From assembly GCA_934565615.1 (NCBI GenBank), contig CAKTIH010000028.1, positions 1 through 19,558 of the forward strand: a DNA stretch of 19,558 nt. The letters are read 5' to 3'. Made by a program: the position numbers and the translations under genes. The DNA is from an uncultured Oscillospiraceae bacterium (GTDB lineage: Bacteria > Bacillota > Clostridia > Oscillospirales > Oscillospiraceae). This document shows, piece by piece, positions 9,031 to 16,590 of the stretch (positions are counted from its first letter, which is position 1; each line of letters opens with the position of its first letter). Below the pieces are notes generated by a model that was not told the origin of the DNA, ran no database searches, and was given only the letters and a program-made list of their open reading frames with translations.

Positions 9031-9039
9031 ATGTTTTGG

Positions 9040-10980
9040 ATGAAATTTGACTGGCTCTGTATAGGCACAAATAAAAAAAGATTGGTCGCCGGGGTGCTGC
9101 TCGCGGCGATATGCTGCTTTGCGCCGTTTGGGTTTATCTGCCCGAACTACGGCGGGCATCTTGCTGTCAAGCTCCTTGTCTCGCTGCTCTTTATCGCGTC
9201 GGGGCTTGTTTCTGTAAAGCTCTCGAAAAAGGCCGCATATGTGATATACCCGGCAGCCGCGGTGCTGGCGGCAGTTGCGACTGTGCTTCTGTCGCAGGTG
9301 ATCTGCTTAGACAGGCTTCTTGTGCCGTCCGTTAAAAGCCTGCTGTTATCGTCGCTGTGCGTGTTTGTACTGTACTGCGCCATATATGTTATCACAGCGA
9401 GCGCACAGTGGAGCATTGCCATAGGCACGGCGGCAGCGACACTGCTGTCCCTCGCAAACAGACTTGTCGTAGAGTTTCAAGGGAACGAGCTTACGCCGAG
9501 CACTATTCTCGGCTTTCGGACGGCAATGGATGTCCTGCCGAATTACAAGCTGGAGCTGGCTTTTAGGACAATATTGGCTATATTCATTGCGCTGGCCATC
9601 TGCTTTGGGGTCTTTTTGCTCACCTCCGAGAAGAGCAAAAAGCCGTTCAGGGGGCGCGCAGCTGGACTTGCTGCGGCGGCACTGCTGAGCCTTGCACTTA
9701 CGCAGCTGACGGCCGATATACGGCCCCATCTCTGGCGGATAGAAGGATCAATAACAAACGGTTATATCCTCAACTTTGTGCTTGAACTCAAAGAACTGAA
9801 AGTATCTCCGCCGACCGGCTATTCCGATGCGTCTGTAAAAGACTTGGAAAGCAAGTACGAAACTACCCCCCCAGTTTGCACAGTGCAGCCTGATATCATT
9901 GTAATAATGAACGAGTCATTCTCCGATCTGAGCGTTTATGGTGCGGAGCTTAAAACAAATATGGAAGTCCTTCCGTTTTTTGATTCTCTCACAGACAACA
10001 CGGTGCGCGGATGGGCGTACGCCTCGGTTTACGGCGGGGGAACTTCTGATTCCGAATGGGAGATGCTGACTGGGAACACAATGGCTTTCCTACCGACTGG
10101 AACTGTGCCGTATCAGCAGTATGTAAAAAGCCCAACCCATTCGCTCGCAAGCTATCTCAGCCCTCTGGGATATACCAGCTATGCCACTCATCCGTGCAGC
10201 GGCGTGAACTGGAACCGGAATAGCGCCTATGGATATCTGGGCTTTGACAGACAGGAATTTATTGAAAAATACCCCGAAGAAAAACTTGTACGCAGCTATG
10301 TCAGCGATCAGGAAATGTATGAGATTATGCTCGACTATCAGGAGCGGCAGCCGGAGGATGAACCGCTGTTCATGTTCGGCGTCACCATGCAGAACCACGG
10401 CGGATATGACTTTGGCGACATAGGCTTGGATAAAATAACCTTGGACAGTGAGCAGAAGGATGAAGCAGCGGAGAATTATCTGACGCTTATCCATGAATCG
10501 GACAGAGCCTTTGAAATGCTCATAGAGGAGCTTGAGAAATCGGACAGGCCGACGGTCGTCCTGATGTTCGGCGATCATCAGCCTGCATTGGACATGGACT
10601 TTTTTGAGCGCCTGCACGGCGGAGCTATGGAAACTCTCGATGAGCAGATGCTCAGATATAAGGTGCCCTTTATTATCTGGGCAAACTATGATATCGAAGA
10701 AAAGACCGTCGACTGCACGAGCCTGAACTATCTGTCGGTTTATCTGATGGAGGCTGCCGGACTGCCGCTGTCGCCGTATCAGGAATTTCTGCGTGATACG
10801 GAAAAGCTGATACCAGCGATAAATTCAAACGGCTACTATTCTCTGACTGATGGCTGCTTCCTGCCCATATCTGACGCGCAGGGCGAGGAAAAGGCCGCGC
10901 TGAACACGTATGCGCAGCTGCAATATAACGATATGTTTGACAGCAGGCACCGCAGTGAGGTATTCTTCCCGGTGCAGTAA
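9040..10980 (+). CDS. LtaS/MdoB-like membrane sulfatase-fold protein (probable phosphoglycerol transferase)
   Basis: This is a 646-residue membrane protein. Residues 1-225 hold about six or seven hydrophobic segments (roughly 15-33, 40-58, 66-86, 100-140, 176-195 and 205-223). The C-terminal ~400 residues form an alkaline phosphatase/sulfatase-fold domain expected outside the membrane. Catalytic signatures are E292 in MNESFSD (metal ligand), T335 in GGGTSDSEWEMLTGN (the nucleophilic threonine of LtaS-type enzymes), NWNRN after a THPCSG stretch, NHGGYD, and D512/H513 in FGDHQP (metal ligands). Such enzymes transfer glycerol phosphate from phosphatidylglycerol to a glycolipid, a polymer or a glycan. 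Whether this one makes lipoteichoic acid or decorates another envelope polymer cannot be told. By eye the gene is richer in A+T than its neighbours. It appears to be monocistronic, between addA and murT. Confidence 0.85.
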   Translation: MKFDWLCIGTNKKRLVAGVLLAAICCFAPFGFICPNYGGHLAVKLLVSLLFIASGLVSVKLSKKAAYVIYPAAAVLAAVATVLLSQVICLDRLLVPSVKSLLLSSLCVFVLYCAIYVITASAQWSIAIGTAAATLLSLANRLVVEFQGNELTPSTILGFRTAMDVLPNYKLELAFRTILAIFIALAICFGVFLLTSEKSKKPFRGRAAGLAAAALLSLALTQLTADIRPHLWRIEGSITNGYILNFVLELKELKVSPPTGYSDASVKDLESKYETTPPVCTVQPDIIVIMNESFSDLSVYGAELKTNMEVLPFFDSLTDNTVRGWAYASVYGGGTSDSEWEMLTGNTMAFLPTGTVPYQQYVKSPTHSLASYLSPLGYTSYATHPCSGVNWNRNSAYGYLGFDRQEFIEKYPEEKLVRSYVSDQEMYEIMLDYQERQPEDEPLFMFGVTMQNHGGYDFGDIGLDKITLDSEQKDEAAENYLTLIHESDRAFEMLIEELEKSDRPTVVLMFGDHQPALDMDFFERLHGGAMETLDEQMLRYKVPFIIWANYDIEEKTVDCTSLNYLSVYLMEAAGLPLSPYQEFLRDTEKLIPAINSNGYYSLTDGCFLPISDAQGEEKAALNTYAQLQYNDMFDSRHRSEVFFPVQ

Positions 10981-10996
10981 TACCCACGGTTCTTTG

Positions 10997-11045
10997 ACAA
11001 GTATATTCGCTCAGGCAAATTTCTTGCCTGAGCGAATATACTTGT
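10997..11045. terminator. Perfect 22-bp inverted repeat, possible terminator or regulatory hairpin
   Basis: Arms 10997-11018 and 11024-11045 are exact reverse complements with a 5-nt loop (attTc). The hairpin begins 16 bp after the stop codon of the gene at 9040, a position typical of a terminator. However, the bases after it (gttatactatataag) lack a proper T-run, the stem is unusually long and only about half GC, and the right arm contains the -35 of the predicted murT promoter. Confidence 0.6.
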
Positions 11046-11053
11046 GTTATACT
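11024..11053 (+). promoter_or_regulatory. Predicted murT operon promoter, extended -10
   Basis: TTGCCT (11024-11029) is followed by an 18-nt spacer and TATACT (11048-11053) preceded by TGT, giving TGTTATACT. The -10 matches 5/6 of consensus. The -35 lies within the right arm of the long inverted repeat. The start codon at 11088 has AAGGAG 7 nt upstream (11075-11080). Confidence 0.6.
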
Positions 11054-11087
11054 ATATAAGTTATCTTTTACAGCAAGGAGTCCGCCT

Positions 11088-12461
11088 ATGAATTTCAGAG
11101 CAGTATTGGCAATGCTGGTGTGCAAGGCGCTGCGTCTTGTCTCGCGCATCCTGCACCGCGGCGGCACGGCGATGCCCGGCCGCATCGCGCTCAAAATATA
11201 TCCGGAGCTGCTGAGCCTTCTGGCAAAGGACGTCAGGACCGTCGCCGTCACCGGCACAAACGGCAAGACCACCAGCTCCCGCATGATCGAGCAGGCCTTT
11301 CTTGAGCAGGGCAAAAGTTATTTTGCCAACCGCTCCGGGGCTAACCTCATTTCCGGCATAACCACCGAGTTTGTCATCAACAGCTCCCTGTCCGGCAAGT
11401 GCCGTAAGGAATACGCCGTCATCGAGTGCGACGAGGCCGCAGCGCGCAAGGTCTTCTCTCAGCTCAGGCCGCAGGTCATCGTCGTCACCAATCTTTTCCG
11501 CGATCAGCTTGACCGTTACGGTGAAGTGACGCATACCCTTGAAAATATCCGCGAGGGTATAAAAGGCGCTCCGGGAGCGACGCTTTGTTTAAATGCCGAC
11601 TGCTCCCTCACCGCGTCCTTGGCAAACGACCTTCCGAACCGCGCCGTGTTCTTCGGCATCGATAAGGGCGCTGCGCCTTCCAGACCCAAGACGGAGCTTT
11701 CCGACGCGTCGCACTGCATCTATTGCAAGAGTGAATACGAATATGATTTTATAAGCTACGGCCACCTCGGCAATTTCCGCTGCACCCATTGCGGCTACCA
11801 CCGTCCGAAGGCCGAATATGCCGTCACGAACGTCGTCGAGCAGCGCGCAAACGGCAGCAGCGTCGTCCTGATGGTCAATGGGAGCCAATACATGGCCGAA
11901 GTTAACCTCCCGGCCATGTATAATATTTATAACGCCATCGGCGCTGTCGCCGCCGTGACGGAGATGGGACTCGGCACCGAGGCGGCGATATCCGCGATCG
12001 CGGACTTCAAATGCGGCTTCGGGCGCATGGAGCAGTTCGACCTTGGCAAGGCCGGGACGAAGATGATGCTCGTCAAAAACCCCGCGGGCTGCAACCAGGT
12101 TATCGAGTTTCTGGAGAATATCAAGGAAAAATTCATTCTCATCGTCTGCCTCAACGACCGCGGAGCGGACGGCACGGATGTCTCATGGATATGGGACGCG
12201 GACTTTGAGGGGCTTACCGCGATGTCGGGCTATATAGATCGCGTCATCGTCTCCGGTGACCGCGCGGAGGATATGGCCGTGCGCATCAAATACGCCGGTG
12301 TGGCCGGTGACCACATCTCGACCGAGCGCGATTACGAGCGCCTTGTGCAGTGGATATCCCAGCAGGATAAGCCGGTGTTCATCATGCCGACCTATACCGC
12401 GATGCTTGAGCTGCGCGAGGCTGTCATCCGCCGCTGCGGCGGTGACGAATTCTGGGTCTGA
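11088..12461 (+). CDS. murT: Lipid II isoglutaminyl synthase, Mur-ligase-like subunit MurT
   Basis: MurT works with GatD to convert the alpha-carboxyl of D-glutamate in lipid II to D-isoglutamine, using ATP and ammonia from glutamine. The product influences peptidoglycan cross-linking and lysozyme sensitivity. The 457-residue protein shows the Mur ligase P-loop GTNGKTT (56-62), the ECDEA segment (113-117), and a zinc-ribbon insertion with C210-x2-C213 and C232-x2-C235 that is typical of MurT. The C-terminal DUF1727 domain has KNPAGCNQ (330-337) and the acidic LNDRGADGTD stretch (355-364), where the catalytic aspartate of the family lies. All expected elements are intact. It is the first gene of a four-gene operon; gatD follows after 12 bp. 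Confidence 0.95.
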   Translation: MNFRAVLAMLVCKALRLVSRILHRGGTAMPGRIALKIYPELLSLLAKDVRTVAVTGTNGKTTSSRMIEQAFLEQGKSYFANRSGANLISGITTEFVINSSLSGKCRKEYAVIECDEAAARKVFSQLRPQVIVVTNLFRDQLDRYGEVTHTLENIREGIKGAPGATLCLNADCSLTASLANDLPNRAVFFGIDKGAAPSRPKTELSDASHCIYCKSEYEYDFISYGHLGNFRCTHCGYHRPKAEYAVTNVVEQRANGSSVVLMVNGSQYMAEVNLPAMYNIYNAIGAVAAVTEMGLGTEAAISAIADFKCGFGRMEQFDLGKAGTKMMLVKNPAGCNQVIEFLENIKEKFILIVCLNDRGADGTDVSWIWDADFEGLTAMSGYIDRVIVSGDRAEDMAVRIKYAGVAGDHISTERDYERLVQWISQQDKPVFIMPTYTAMLELREAVIRRCGGDEFWV

Positions 12462-12473
12462 GGAGGCGGAAGC

Positions 12474-13214
12474 ATGGAACTGAAGATCTGTCATTTATAC
12501 CCGGACGTCCTGAACCTCTACGGCGACGGGGGAAATATAATCTGTATGAAGCGCCGCCTGCAGTGGCGCGGAATAGACGCGGCAGTCACTAAAATGCCCA
12601 TAGGCTCAACTCAGAGCCTTGCCGGGTTCGACCTTGTTTTCATCGGCGGCGGGCAGGATTTCGAGCAGCAGGTGCTGCTTGAGGATCTGCACCGGGGACG
12701 CGACAAGGAGATAAAGGCCGCCATTGACGACGGCGTCACCTTCCTCACGATCTGCGGCGGGTACCAGATGCTCGGCGAATATTACGAGACCTATGACGGC
12801 AAGCGCTGTGATTTTATCGGCGCGCTGGAGCTGTACACGGTCGGCAGCAAGAAGCGCATGATCGGCAACTATGAGTTCAAATGCACCGAAAACGCCGGCG
12901 GCAGCGTCGTTGTCGGCTTCGAGAACCACAGCGGAAAGACATGGCTCGGCTCAGGTATCGAGCCGCTGGGTAAGATAATTTCCGGCTTCGGCAACAACGG
13001 CGAGGACGGCACCGAGGGTGCGCATTTCAAGAACGTTTTCGGCACTTACAGCCATGGGCCGATGCTCCCGAAGAACCCGGAGTTCTGCGACCTGCTGCTG
13101 AAAACGGCACTTGAGAGGAAATACGGCGCGGCGGAGCTTCAGCCGCTTGACGATACTTTTGAAAAGGCCGCGCATGACGCGATGTGCGCGCGGCTGGAGG
13201 CAAAAAACAAATGA
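12474..13214 (+). CDS. gatD: Lipid II isoglutaminyl synthase, glutamine amidotransferase subunit GatD
   Basis: GatD is the glutaminase partner of MurT. It hydrolyses glutamine and passes ammonia to the MurT active site at the inner face of the membrane. The 246-residue protein is a class I, CobB/CobQ-like amidotransferase. The nucleophile is C94 in TICGGYQMLG, and the catalytic histidine is H194 in GTYSHGPMLP. R128 in KKRMIGNYEF sits where the family has a conserved substrate-binding arginine. The N-terminal YPDVLNLYGDGGNI is characteristic of GatD. GAGGAGG lies just upstream of the ATG. The stop codon overlaps the start of the next gene by 4 bp (ATGA), so the downstream amidohydrolase is probably translationally coupled. 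Confidence 0.95.
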   Translation: MELKICHLYPDVLNLYGDGGNIICMKRRLQWRGIDAAVTKMPIGSTQSLAGFDLVFIGGGQDFEQQVLLEDLHRGRDKEIKAAIDDGVTFLTICGGYQMLGEYYETYDGKRCDFIGALELYTVGSKKRMIGNYEFKCTENAGGSVVVGFENHSGKTWLGSGIEPLGKIISGFGNNGEDGTEGAHFKNVFGTYSHGPMLPKNPEFCDLLLKTALERKYGAAELQPLDDTFEKAAHDAMCARLEAKNK

Positions 13215-14479
13215 TAAGATTCTATAACGGCCGGGTGCTGAGCTTTACCGGCGGGATAAAAATAAGCCGGGACGAGGTGTGGACGGACGGCGGGCGCATC
13301 GCCTATGTCGGGGCAGAGCGCGCGGATGCGCCGCGCTTTGAGCGCGAGATCGATCTGCGCGGCGACCTGCTGATGCCGGGCTTCAAGGATGCGCACACCC
13401 ACACGGCGATGACCTTCCTGCGCTCGTTTGCAGACGACATGCCGCTTAGTGACTGGCTTTATCAGCAGGTGTTCCCGAACGAGGCAAAGCTCGATGACGA
13501 GATGATATACACCTTTACAAAGCTCGGGATAATGGAATATCTCTCCTCCGGGATCACATCGAGCTTTGACATGTACATGCGCAATGAAGCCTACGCCAAG
13601 GCAAATGTCGACTGCGGCTACCGCACGGTGATATGCTCGGCGCTCAATAATTTTGACGCGGACGAGAAGAACATAGAGCGCGAGTACCTGCGCTTTAACG
13701 ATTATGACGAGCTTGTTTCCTACCGGCTCGGTATCCATGCCGAGTACACCACCGGCATGGAGCGCATGAAGTACATGGCCTCTCTTGCGGAAAAGTACAA
13801 GGAGCCCTGCTTCATGCACCTTTGCGAGACGGAGAGCGAGGTCAAGGGCTGCGTAGAGCGCTGGGGCATGACCCCGCCGCAGCTTCTGGACAGCATAGGC
13901 ATGTTCGCATACGGCGGCGGCGGCTTTCACTGCGTGTGGATGAGCGGCGAGGACATTGAGCTTTTCGCGCGCAAGAAGCTCTGGGCGGTGACGAACCCCG
14001 GCTCGAACGCGAAGCTCGCCTCCGGAATCGCGCCGCTGGACAGGCTCGCCGCGGCCGGGATACCGATGGCCATAGGCACGGACGGCGCGGCGAGCAACAA
14101 TGCGCTGGACATGTTCCGCGAAATGTACCTTGCGAGCGTACTGCAAAAAATCGCGAATAAGGACGCCGCAGCCGGGAGCGCCGACCGTGTGCTTGAAATG
14201 GCCTGCGCCGGCGGGGCGGGCGCGATGGGACTTCATGACGCGGACGATATCGCGCCGGGGAAGCTTGCGGACCTCGTCGTCATAGACCTGCACAGGCCGA
14301 ACATGCAGCCGCTGAACAACATCGCGCGAAACATTGTCTACTCCGGTTCCAAAGAGAACGTGCGCATGACGATGGTGAACGGACGCATCCTCTATGAAAA
14401 CGGCGAGTTCTTCATCGGCGAAGCGCCAGAGGAGATATACGAGAAGGCTGACCGCCTCATGGAGAAGGTGCGCGCATGA
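13211..14479 (+). CDS. Metal-dependent amidohydrolase, MtaD/SsnA-like (probable nucleoside or pterin-type deaminase)
   Basis: This is a 422-residue TIM-barrel amidohydrolase, a normal length for the family. Metal ligands are H62 and H64 (DAHTHTAMTFLR), H203 (HLCETESE, with catalytic-type E206), H240 (GGGFHCVW) and D291 (GTDGAASNN). The stretch TFLRSFADDMPLSDWL and the PGSNAKLASGIAP loop resemble 5'-methylthioadenosine/S-adenosylhomocysteine deaminases (MtaD), and the SsnA and chlorohydrolase-like groups are close relatives. Deamination of an adenosine- or guanine-type substrate in the cytosol is inferred; the exact substrate is not. The ATG at 13211 is preferred over an upstream in-frame ATG at 13184 because GGAGG lies 10 nt before it and the family N-terminus begins MIRFYNGRVL. 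It overlaps both neighbours by 4 bp, in an operon headed by murT-gatD. Confidence 0.85.
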   Translation: MIRFYNGRVLSFTGGIKISRDEVWTDGGRIAYVGAERADAPRFEREIDLRGDLLMPGFKDAHTHTAMTFLRSFADDMPLSDWLYQQVFPNEAKLDDEMIYTFTKLGIMEYLSSGITSSFDMYMRNEAYAKANVDCGYRTVICSALNNFDADEKNIEREYLRFNDYDELVSYRLGIHAEYTTGMERMKYMASLAEKYKEPCFMHLCETESEVKGCVERWGMTPPQLLDSIGMFAYGGGGFHCVWMSGEDIELFARKKLWAVTNPGSNAKLASGIAPLDRLAAAGIPMAIGTDGAASNNALDMFREMYLASVLQKIANKDAAAGSADRVLEMACAGGAGAMGLHDADDIAPGKLADLVVIDLHRPNMQPLNNIARNIVYSGSKENVRMTMVNGRILYENGEFFIGEAPEEIYEKADRLMEKVRA

Positions 14480-15315
14480 GAGAAATTGACCTGCATGTAC
14501 ACACTACGGCGTCCGACGGGACATGCACCCCGGCGGAGGTCGTCGCGCTTGCGCAGAAAATCGGCCTGAGAGCCATTGCGATAACGGATCACGACACGGA
14601 ATCCGGATATTTTGAAGCCGGAGAAGCAGGGGAAAAGCTCGGGATAGAGGTCGTGCCGGGGATAGAGATAAGCACGAAGTACGGCGTGGCCGTACACATC
14701 CTGGGCTATTTCATAGACCCGCAGTCGCCCGAGCTGCGCCCGGTGCTGGACTGGGTGATAAACGACCGCAACGACAGGAACCGCAAAATGGCGGAGCTTA
14801 TGGCGGCGGACGGTCTGCCCTTTGACTATGACGAGATGAGGGCGCGCTTCGGCGAGTCCATAGGCCGGCCGCACTTTGCGCGGATGCTCTATGAGCTTGG
14901 GCTTGCCGAGAGCGTGAACGATGCGTTCCAGCGCTATGTTGAGAAGGGACAGAAGTACTATCTGCCGCGCACGATCATCCCGATAGAAATGGCGGTGGAG
15001 ACGATATGCCGCTCGGGCGGAGTCGCGGTGCTGGCACACCCGTTCCAGTACAAGAAGAACGACGCGGAGCTGCGCGAGCTTATAGAGCACTGCATGGCGC
15101 ACGGGCTGCGCGGGATGGAGTGCCGCTATTCCGGCTACGACGCGCAGCAGGTGGGCTATCTTGAGGGACTTGCGGAGGAGTACGGACTGTTGAAAACCGG
15201 CGGCAGCGACTTCCACGGTGCGAACAAGCCCGCGATAAGCCTCGGCACCGGCAAGGGTGAGCTCGACGTCCCATACGCGTGGCTGGAGAGGCTGAAAGCC
15301 GAGGCAGGCAAGTGA
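14476..15315 (+). CDS. PHP-domain phosphoesterase (3',5'-nucleoside bisphosphate phosphatase/RNase AM type)
   Basis: This is a 279-residue stand-alone PHP protein. Metal-binding signatures are H7 and H9 with D14 (DLHVHTTASDG), D38 and H39 (ITDHDT), E64 (GIEIS), H74, H133 (GRPHFAR), H188 (AHPF), and D245 with H247 (GSDFHG). The full set of a trinuclear-metal PHP active site appears to be present. Relatives of this architecture (YciV/RNase AM) remove the 3' phosphate from 3',5'-bisphosphonucleotides such as pAp and trim short 5'-phosphorylated RNA. This assignment is by family resemblance, and histidinol phosphatase activity is less likely. The ATG overlaps the previous stop codon by 4 bp. A hairpin terminator follows 20 bp after the stop, so this is the last gene of the murT operon. 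Confidence 0.85.
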   Translation: MREIDLHVHTTASDGTCTPAEVVALAQKIGLRAIAITDHDTESGYFEAGEAGEKLGIEVVPGIEISTKYGVAVHILGYFIDPQSPELRPVLDWVINDRNDRNRKMAELMAADGLPFDYDEMRARFGESIGRPHFARMLYELGLAESVNDAFQRYVEKGQKYYLPRTIIPIEMAVETICRSGGVAVLAHPFQYKKNDAELRELIEHCMAHGLRGMECRYSGYDAQQVGYLEGLAEEYGLLKTGGSDFHGANKPAISLGTGKGELDVPYAWLERLKAEAGK

Positions 15316-15335
15316 AGAAGATACGGCTATACTCG

Positions 15336-15368
15336 GAGTAGAGCCCTGAAATCAAGGGGTTCTACTCT
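15336..15368 (+). terminator. Terminator of the murT-gatD-amidohydrolase-PHP operon
   Basis: The left arm gagtagagccc pairs with the right arm ggggttctactc through about 11 bp with one or two G-T wobbles, and encloses an A-rich loop. It is followed by the T-rich ttattctatgttt. It starts about 20 bp after the PHP gene stop codon. Confidence 0.75.
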
Positions 15369-15408
15369 TATTCTATGTTTCGTAGAGCGCGGAATAGAGA
15401 CAATAGCT

Positions 15409-15437
15409 TGCGGTTTCGGTATGAACTGTGTTATTCT
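15409..15437 (+). promoter_or_regulatory. Predicted degV promoter, extended -10
   Basis: TTGCGG (15409-15414) is followed by a 17-nt spacer and TATTCT (15432-15437) preceded by TGT. The local string TGTGTTAT is the same as at the aminotransferase and murT promoters. AAGGAG at 15467-15472 lies 7 nt before the ATG at 15480. Confidence 0.6.
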
Positions 15438-15479
15438 GATAACAGCGTGCAGCGCTTATAACTTCTAAGGAGAAACATA

Positions 15480-16340
15480 ATGACTCAGCTTTTTACAGAC
15501 ACCTCCGCTAACCTCCCCGTTGAGATCATCGACGAGTACGGTATTGAGGTAGTCCCTTTTTCATACACGATAGACGGAGTCGAATATATACCCGAGCGGG
15601 AATTTGACGGCAAGGCTTTCTATGCCGCGATGCGCGCGGGGAGCGAGGTAAAGACCTCGATGGTGAACGCGGGGACGTTCATCGAACGCTTCAAGACCGC
15701 GCTCGACGCGGGCAAGGATGTATTATATATCGGCATGTCAGGCGGCATAAGCGGTACGGCGAACGCCGCGCTCATGGCAAAGCAGGAGCTGGACGAGGAG
15801 TACCCGGACAGGAAGATCATCGTCATCGATACGCTCGCCGCGTCTCTCGGCGAGGGGCTGTTCGTTATCAAGGCAGCGGAGCAGTTAAGGGACGGCGTCG
15901 CGCTCGATGCTATAGAAGAGGACATCCGCGCGCAGGTGCCGAGTATGTGCCAGAGCTTCACCGTGGACGACCTCAAGTATCTGAAAAAGACCGGCAGGGT
16001 CAGCGGCGCGGCGGCGATCATCGGCAATGTCCTGAGCATCCACCCGATCCTCATCGGGGACTATGAGGGCAAAATAGTCGTGAAGTCCAAGGTGCGCGGA
16101 ATGAAGCGCACGCTCGACGCGCTTGCCGAGCGCTATGCGGAGCTCGTGCTGAATAAGGCGGAGACGATAGGCATCGCCCATGCCGATAATGAGGAGGGCA
16201 AGGCATATCTCGTGCAGCGCCTGCGTGACAAGGGACTGACCGGCAAGTGCCTGAGCGTCTGCTATGAGCCGGTGACCGGCTCCCATGTCGGCCCGGGGAC
16301 AGTCGCGCTGTTCTTCTTCGGGACGGACAGAATGGGATAA
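15480..16340 (+). CDS. DegV family fatty-acid-binding protein (FakB-like)
   Basis: This is a 286-residue DegV/EDD-fold protein. DegV proteins bind a single fatty acid. The FakB members present it to the kinase FakA so that exogenous fatty acids enter phospholipid synthesis as acyl phosphate. Hallmarks are the N-terminal FTDTSANLP, the T59-S60 pair in VKTSMVN that binds the fatty-acid carboxylate in FakB proteins, the GMSGGISGT loop (about 85-93), KKTGRVSG (169-176), RGMKRTL and the C-terminal GSHVGPGT. No kinase gene (fakA, DAK-domain) is present in this window, so the partner must be elsewhere. The gene is flanked by its own promoter and a strong terminator and is probably monocistronic. Ligand preference cannot be read from sequence. 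Confidence 0.93.
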   Translation: MTQLFTDTSANLPVEIIDEYGIEVVPFSYTIDGVEYIPEREFDGKAFYAAMRAGSEVKTSMVNAGTFIERFKTALDAGKDVLYIGMSGGISGTANAALMAKQELDEEYPDRKIIVIDTLAASLGEGLFVIKAAEQLRDGVALDAIEEDIRAQVPSMCQSFTVDDLKYLKKTGRVSGAAAIIGNVLSIHPILIGDYEGKIVVKSKVRGMKRTLDALAERYAELVLNKAETIGIAHADNEEGKAYLVQRLRDKGLTGKCLSVCYEPVTGSHVGPGTVALFFFGTDRMG

Positions 16341-16429
16341 TGACCCGCCCACGCACCGGATGTGCTATGGTAAATGCCGGATAGGTCACTAACCGGCGCT
16401 TACTTTAAGATGCGCGGCGGCTATTATAA

Positions 16430-16480
16430 AAGGCTGTGTACAATTGCGTGAAAGCTTTGTACACAGCCTTATTTTTATTT
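16430..16480 (+). terminator. Strong intrinsic terminator after degV
   Basis: Perfect 14-bp arms (16430-16443 and 16457-16470; AAGGCTGTGTACAA and its complement) surround a 13-nt loop and are followed by ATTTTTATTT. AT-rich sequence before the left arm (ctattataaa) may allow some function on the opposite strand too. The rest of the 250-bp gap (16341-16590) holds only weak short dyads around ccgg and the sigma factor promoter. Confidence 0.9.
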
Positions 16481-16499
16481 CTGAGTAAGCACCGCGGCT

Positions 16500-16527
16500 T
16501 TGCAAGCGGCGCATGAGATGATATAAT
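16500..16527 (+). promoter_or_regulatory. Predicted housekeeping promoter of the sigma factor operon
   Basis: TTGCAA (16500-16505) is followed by a 16-nt spacer and a perfect consensus TATAAT (16522-16527). Transcription would start near 16534 and leave a leader of about 57 nt. AAGGGG (16577-16582) serves as ribosome binding site for the ATG at 16591. The sequence looks like SigA rather than ECF recognition, so autoregulation by the encoded sigma factor is not evident. Confidence 0.7.
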
Positions 16528-16590
16528 TTTTTCGTCAGGTGCAATTTTCTCCCGCGAATTACGACTTTGGTAATGTAAGGGGGTTCAGAT

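Noticed and set aside
9031..9039. ATG at 9031 as start of the LtaS-like gene
   Set aside because: It abuts the GGGAG site with no spacing. The ATG at 9040 has a 9-nt spacing.
10997..11045. Long inverted repeat as a CRISPR repeat or insertion-sequence end
   Set aside because: There is only one copy, with no spacer pattern, no transposase and no flanking target duplication.
13139..14293. Minus-strand open frame of 384 codons opposite the amidohydrolase
   Set aside because: The translation is rich in His, Arg, Ala and Val with no recognisable motif. The plus strand encodes a complete amidohydrolase with all metal ligands.
14476..15315. PHP protein as histidinol phosphatase (hisJ) or DNA polymerase X/III PHP domain
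   Set aside because: It has the short stand-alone YciV-like architecture starting DLHVHTTASDG, no polymerase domain, and no histidine biosynthesis genes nearby.
16341..16429. Possible structured leader or riboswitch after degV (repeated ccgg and ggtca dyads)
   Set aside because: The stems are only 4-6 bp, they lie upstream of the degV terminator rather than in the sigma factor leader, and no known riboswitch consensus was recognised.
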